A stretch of DNA of 64,000 bases, from assembly GCF_020103725.1 (NCBI RefSeq), contig NZ_JAHXBG010000023.1:1-64000 (forward strand), in the 5' to 3' direction. Position numbers and translations under genes: made by a program. Each line of letters opens with the position of its first letter. Positions within the stretch are counted from its first letter, which is position 1. Under the pieces are notes generated by a model. The model was not told where the DNA came from, ran no database searches, and saw only the letters and a list, made by a program, of their open reading frames with translations. Of this stretch, positions 60,878 to 64,000 are shown one piece after another. The stretch is from Hyalangium gracile (GTDB taxonomy: Bacteria > Myxococcota > Myxococcia > Myxococcales > Myxococcaceae).

Positions 60878-62236
60878 TCAGGCCCGGCTCGGGCGTGGGA
60901 TGCCCAGGCGCTGGCGCTTCTCCCAGAGCGTCTTGCGGCTGATGCCCAGGCGCCGGGCCAGCTCCGCCTCGCCCAGGTGGTCCTGGTGCTCCAGGACGAA
61001 GCCGCGGATGTACTCCTCGAGGGACTCCGGGCTGGAGCCGCTCGCGGCCTCGTGCTCCTTGGGGTGGAACTCCGCGGCCGGAGCCGGCACCTCCAGCGCC
61101 AGCAGGGCCGGGGTGATGACCGGACCGTCCGCCAGGATGACCGCGCGCTCGATGGCGTTCTCCAGCTCGCGCACGTTGCCGGGCCAGCCGTGCTCGAGCA
61201 GCGTCTCCAGCGCCTCGGGCGAGAACGTGGCCGCCGGCCGGTGGAGCCGCCGGCACGCCCTCTCCAGCAGGTGGTGGGCCAGCGCCGGGATGTCCTCCCC
61301 CCGCTCGCGCAGGGGCGGCAGGCGGATCTCCACCACCCGCAGCCGGAAGTAGAGGTCCTGCCGGAACGCGCCCTCCTGCACGAGCCGAGGCAGATCCCGA
61401 TGCGTCGCCGCGATGATCCGCACGTCCACCTTGCGCGGCCGGGTGGCTCCCACGCGCCGCACCTCCCCGTCCTGCATCATCCGCAGCAGCCGCGCCTGGG
61501 CCGGCGCCGGCAGCTCGCCCATCTCGTCCAGGAAGAGCGTCCCTCCATCCGCGCTCTCCACCAGCCCCGGGTGCGCCGATTGCGCTCCCGTGAAGGCGCC
61601 CTTCTCGTGGCCGAACAGCTCGGACTCCAGCAGTCCCTCGGGAATGGCGGCGCAGTTGACCGCCACCAGCGGCCCCTCGCTGCGCGGGCTCTGCGCGTGG
61701 ATGGCCCTCGCCACCAGCTCCTTGCCCGTCCCGGACTCCCCCAGCACCAGCACCGTCGCGGGCGAGCTGGCCACCTTTCGGATGCGCTCGAACACCTCGC
61801 GCATCGCCGGGCTGCTCCCCACCATCCCGCTCACCGAGTACGCCTGCTCCACCTCCCGCTTCAGCGCCGCGTTCTGCCTGGCCAGCCGGCCCATCTTCAG
61901 GATGCGGTCCACCTGCAGCAGCAGCTCGTCATGGTCGAACGGCTTGGCCAGGTAGTCCACCGCGCCCAGCTTCATCGCCTCCACGGCGGACTTCACCGTG
62001 GCGTAGCTCGTCATGATGAGCACCGGCACGCCCGGGCACTTCGCGATGAGCTCCGTCCCCGGCGCTCCCGGCAGCCGCAGGTCCGAGATGACCAGCTCGA
62101 ACCCCTCCAGCGCATAGTCGCTGGAAGCCTCGTCCACGGAGCCCGCCTCGGACACCTCATGCCCCGCGCGCACCAGCAGCCGGCGCAGCTCCGTGCGGAT
62201 GATGGGCTCGTCCTCGACGACCAGGATGCGGCTCAT
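60878..62236 (-). CDS. NtrC-family sigma-54 response regulator
   Basis: A 452-residue activator: receiver domain (1-115) with D52 as phospho-acceptor (ISDLRLPG) and K-containing AKPF; AAA+ domain with Walker A GESGTGKE and GAFTGA loop; Fis helix-turn-helix at the end (EAELARRLGISRKTLWEKRQRLG). It follows the symporter-type histidine kinase gene by 27 bp and precedes acs by about 120 bp. It is therefore the probable partner of that kinase and the likely activator of the acs operon. CrbR in gamma-proteobacteria is of LuxR type, so this is a different effector class. Confidence 0.94.
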   Translation of the reverse strand: MSRILVVEDEPIIRTELRRLLVRAGHEVSEAGSVDEASSDYALEGFELVISDLRLPGAPGTELIAKCPGVPVLIMTSYATVKSAVEAMKLGAVDYLAKPFDHDELLLQVDRILKMGRLARQNAALKREVEQAYSVSGMVGSSPAMREVFERIRKVASSPATVLVLGESGTGKELVARAIHAQSPRSEGPLVAVNCAAIPEGLLESELFGHEKGAFTGAQSAHPGLVESADGGTLFLDEMGELPAPAQARLLRMMQDGEVRRVGATRPRKVDVRIIAATHRDLPRLVQEGAFRQDLYFRLRVVEIRLPPLRERGEDIPALAHHLLERACRRLHRPAATFSPEALETLLEHGWPGNVRELENAIERAVILADGPVITPALLALEVPAPAAEFHPKEHEAASGSSPESLEEYIRGFVLEHQDHLGEAELARRLGISRKTLWEKRQRLGIPRPSRA

Positions 62237-62263
62237 GCGGAGGCCCCCAGCCCAGGGTTCACA

Positions 62264-64000
62264 TCACTCGCGGCGCGCCACCGGCAGGCTGACCTTGACG
62301 GTAGTCCCTCCCCCCGGCCGGCTGTCTATGGCCAGAAGGCCACCATGCTCCCGCACGATGCTCGCCGCCAGCGCCAGCCCCAGCCCCGTCCCCTCACCAG
62401 GCTGCTTCGTCGTGAAGAAGGGCTCGAAGATGCGCCGCGTCAATTGAGGGGGGATGCCATGCCCCCGGTCCTCCACCCGGATGTGGAGCTGCTCCGTGCT
62501 CGCCTCGGCGACGAGCTCCACGGTGCCTCCCGGCGGCGAGGCGTCGATGGCGTTGGTCAGCAGGTTCACCAGCACCTGCTCCAGGCGCTGCGCGTCTCCC
62601 CGCACCTCCAGCCCGTCTCCGCCCACCGCCTCGCACTTCACGTCCCGGCCCTTCCTCGCCAGGCGCGCCAGCTGCGCGGCCTCCTCCAACAGCGGGCGAA
62701 CCGGGACACGGGTGAACGGGCGAGCCTCGCCCGCCGAGGTGCCCGCATGGCTGAAGGTGACCAGCGTCCGCACGATGGCGTCGATGCGCTTCGTCTGCTG
62801 GAGGATGAGCTCCACCCGCTCGCGGACCGCTCCCAGGTCGTCCTCGTGCCGGAGGTTCTGCGCCAGGCTGGCGATCGCCGTCAGGGGGTTGCCCACCTCA
62901 TGCGCCACCCCTGCCGCCACGCGCCCCACCGAGGCCAGCCGGTCCTGGTGCGCCAGCCGGGCGTCCACCGCCTTGCGCTCGGTCAGGTCCTCCACCAGCA
63001 GCACCGCGCCCTCGCCTCGGTCCGGCGCTCGAGGTGACAGCAGGGAGCGGTGCAGCCGGAGGATGCGCTCCCGGCCGTCCAGCATCGTCTGGAGCTCGGC
63101 ATCCGCCTCCGGCGCGGCGGCGAACCTCGAGAGCAGCTCTCCCCACGGAGCGGGCAGTCGCTCCAGGCTCAACCCCTGCACGTCCACTGCCCGCAGCCCC
63201 GAGAGCCGCTCCAGCGCCGCGTTCCAGATGACCACGTCCCGCTCCGGCCCGAGCGAGCACACGCCGAGCGGCAGATCCTCCAGGATGCGCCGCAGGTAGC
63301 GCCGGACACGCTCCAGCTCCTCCAGCGGTACCTTGCCGCCCCGCGCATCCCTCAGCCGCTCCTCCACGAAGCGCAGCTGGTCCGCCAGCGCCGTGCGAGC
63401 CTCTGGATCCAACCGGAGCGCCTCGCTCACCGCCATGCGCGCCACGACCGGACCGAGCAGCCCGGAGAGGTTGCGCTCGATCCGATCCCTCAGCCGCCGC
63501 AGCTCGCCGGGCCGTCGCTCCTCCCAGCTCAGCCCGAGCCCCGTCAGCGCGCTCGCGACCTCGGCCCTGGCCGCCTCCGAGCCCAGCACTGGCTCGAGCT
63601 GGAGCCGGAACTCCTCTGGAGACTCGGCGGTGACTCCGCCGCGTGCCAGGCCCGGCCCCTCACTCGCGCAGAGCCGGGCCGCCTCCGTCTCTTCCTCCGA
63701 GGGGCGCGTGGCGAGCGACAGGCCCACGAAGGCCAGCGCGTTGAGCGTGAGGGAGACGAAGGTCGCCAGCCCCCAGGGCTCGGAGGTGGGGAAGCCCAGC
63801 GCCTCGGAGAGCCGCGCTCGGGCCAGCTCGAACCCTGGCGTCGCCCACAGTGACGGCAGCAGCAGCCCCGCCCACGCGCCGCCGCCCGCGAGCAGCCCCG
63901 CGAGGAACCCCGCTCGGGTGGCTCGAGGCCAGAAGAGCAGGCCGAGCAGCCCGGGGATGAACTGCGCCACCGCCACGAAGGACACGAGCCCCAGGTCCAC
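62264..64000 (-). CDS. Symporter-linked sensor histidine kinase, C-terminal part (runs off the right edge)
   Basis: The visible 578 residues begin inside a membrane transporter: SFVAVAQFIPGLLGLLFWPRATRAGFLAGLLAGG is the end of a sodium:solute symporter (SLC5) domain, followed by two further helices to about residue 115. A helical region, a PAS domain (about 235-345), HisKA with HEVGNPLT, and HATPase_c with NLLTNAID, DRGHGI and GEGTGLGLA follow. This is the layout of CbrA/CrbS kinases, which couple a transporter-like sensor to a kinase. The N-terminus is outside the window. Together with the next gene it forms a two-component system. Confidence 0.9.
   Translation of the reverse strand: MDLGLVSFVAVAQFIPGLLGLLFWPRATRAGFLAGLLAGGGAWAGLLLPSLWATPGFELARARLSEALGFPTSEPWGLATFVSLTLNALAFVGLSLATRPSEEETEAARLCASEGPGLARGGVTAESPEEFRLQLEPVLGSEAARAEVASALTGLGLSWEERRPGELRRLRDRIERNLSGLLGPVVARMAVSEALRLDPEARTALADQLRFVEERLRDARGGKVPLEELERVRRYLRRILEDLPLGVCSLGPERDVVIWNAALERLSGLRAVDVQGLSLERLPAPWGELLSRFAAAPEADAELQTMLDGRERILRLHRSLLSPRAPDRGEGAVLLVEDLTERKAVDARLAHQDRLASVGRVAAGVAHEVGNPLTAIASLAQNLRHEDDLGAVRERVELILQQTKRIDAIVRTLVTFSHAGTSAGEARPFTRVPVRPLLEEAAQLARLARKGRDVKCEAVGGDGLEVRGDAQRLEQVLVNLLTNAIDASPPGGTVELVAEASTEQLHIRVEDRGHGIPPQLTRRIFEPFFTTKQPGEGTGLGLALAASIVREHGGLLAIDSRPGGGTTVKVSLPVARRE

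Overview
The window looks like chromosomal DNA of a myxobacterium, most likely suborder Cystobacterineae (Archangium/Cystobacter/Myxococcus relatives). The reasons are the very high GC with G/C third positions, a DUF2381 gene next to a Ser/Thr kinase, an imm11-type immunity protein, a double-CXXCG (SitI6-type) immunity protein, many Ser/Thr and histidine kinases and sigma-54 activators, and long Ala/Pro-rich proteins. No tRNA, rRNA, CRISPR array or intact mobile element was seen. All family assignments were made by eye, without a database search.

Left end (1-5.4 kb): an accessory patch. A segment holding the start of an FHA gene and an array of palindromic 32-bp repeats occurs twice (1-578 and about 3714-4417). 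Between the copies lie a truncated, frameshifted M16 peptidase remnant, a two-gene ImmA/IrrE operon and a decayed IS110-type transposase. An unrecognised 241-aa gene follows the second copy.

5.5-25 kb: DUF2381 plus membrane Ser/Thr kinase; a heme-uptake operon hmuTUV with a Fur-box-like site; a GNAT acetyltransferase; a three-gene cassette ending in imm11; a large kinase-ATPase; a thiolase with small companions; a rhomboid-fold protein that seems to lack the catalytic serine; and a sigma-54 activator with a V4R sensor domain divergent from yceI, which has a good -24/-12 promoter.

25-43 kb: a 1518-aa disordered protein with a Tyr/Gln/Gly-rich N-terminus, a gluzincin-type peptidase, threonine dehydratase, a PAS/GAF histidine kinase, a small metzincin-motif protein overlapping a lipoprotein gene, glutamate-type dehydrogenase, an XRE regulator with a zinc-knuckle tail, a DEAD-box helicase with three tandem RNA-binding repeats, an RpoH-type sigma factor and twin lipoproteins. 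Two copies of a nested-hairpin element sit at 25.1 and 38.15 kb, each just after a gene and in the same orientation relative to it.

43-64 kb: SitI6-type immunity protein, divergent ketosynthase, paired jelly-roll membrane protein, small membrane proteins, a DUF4159 + VWA membrane pair, Cu/Zn SOD, an orphan N6-adenine methyltransferase, a neutral ceramidase homologue, a DUF4476 protein, and an acetate module. In the module a symporter-coupled histidine kinase and an NtrC-type regulator precede acs-DUF485-actP, and a strong sigma-54 promoter with clustered upstream dyads lies directly ahead of acs. This looks like an acetate switch of the CrbS type wired to a sigma-54 activator.
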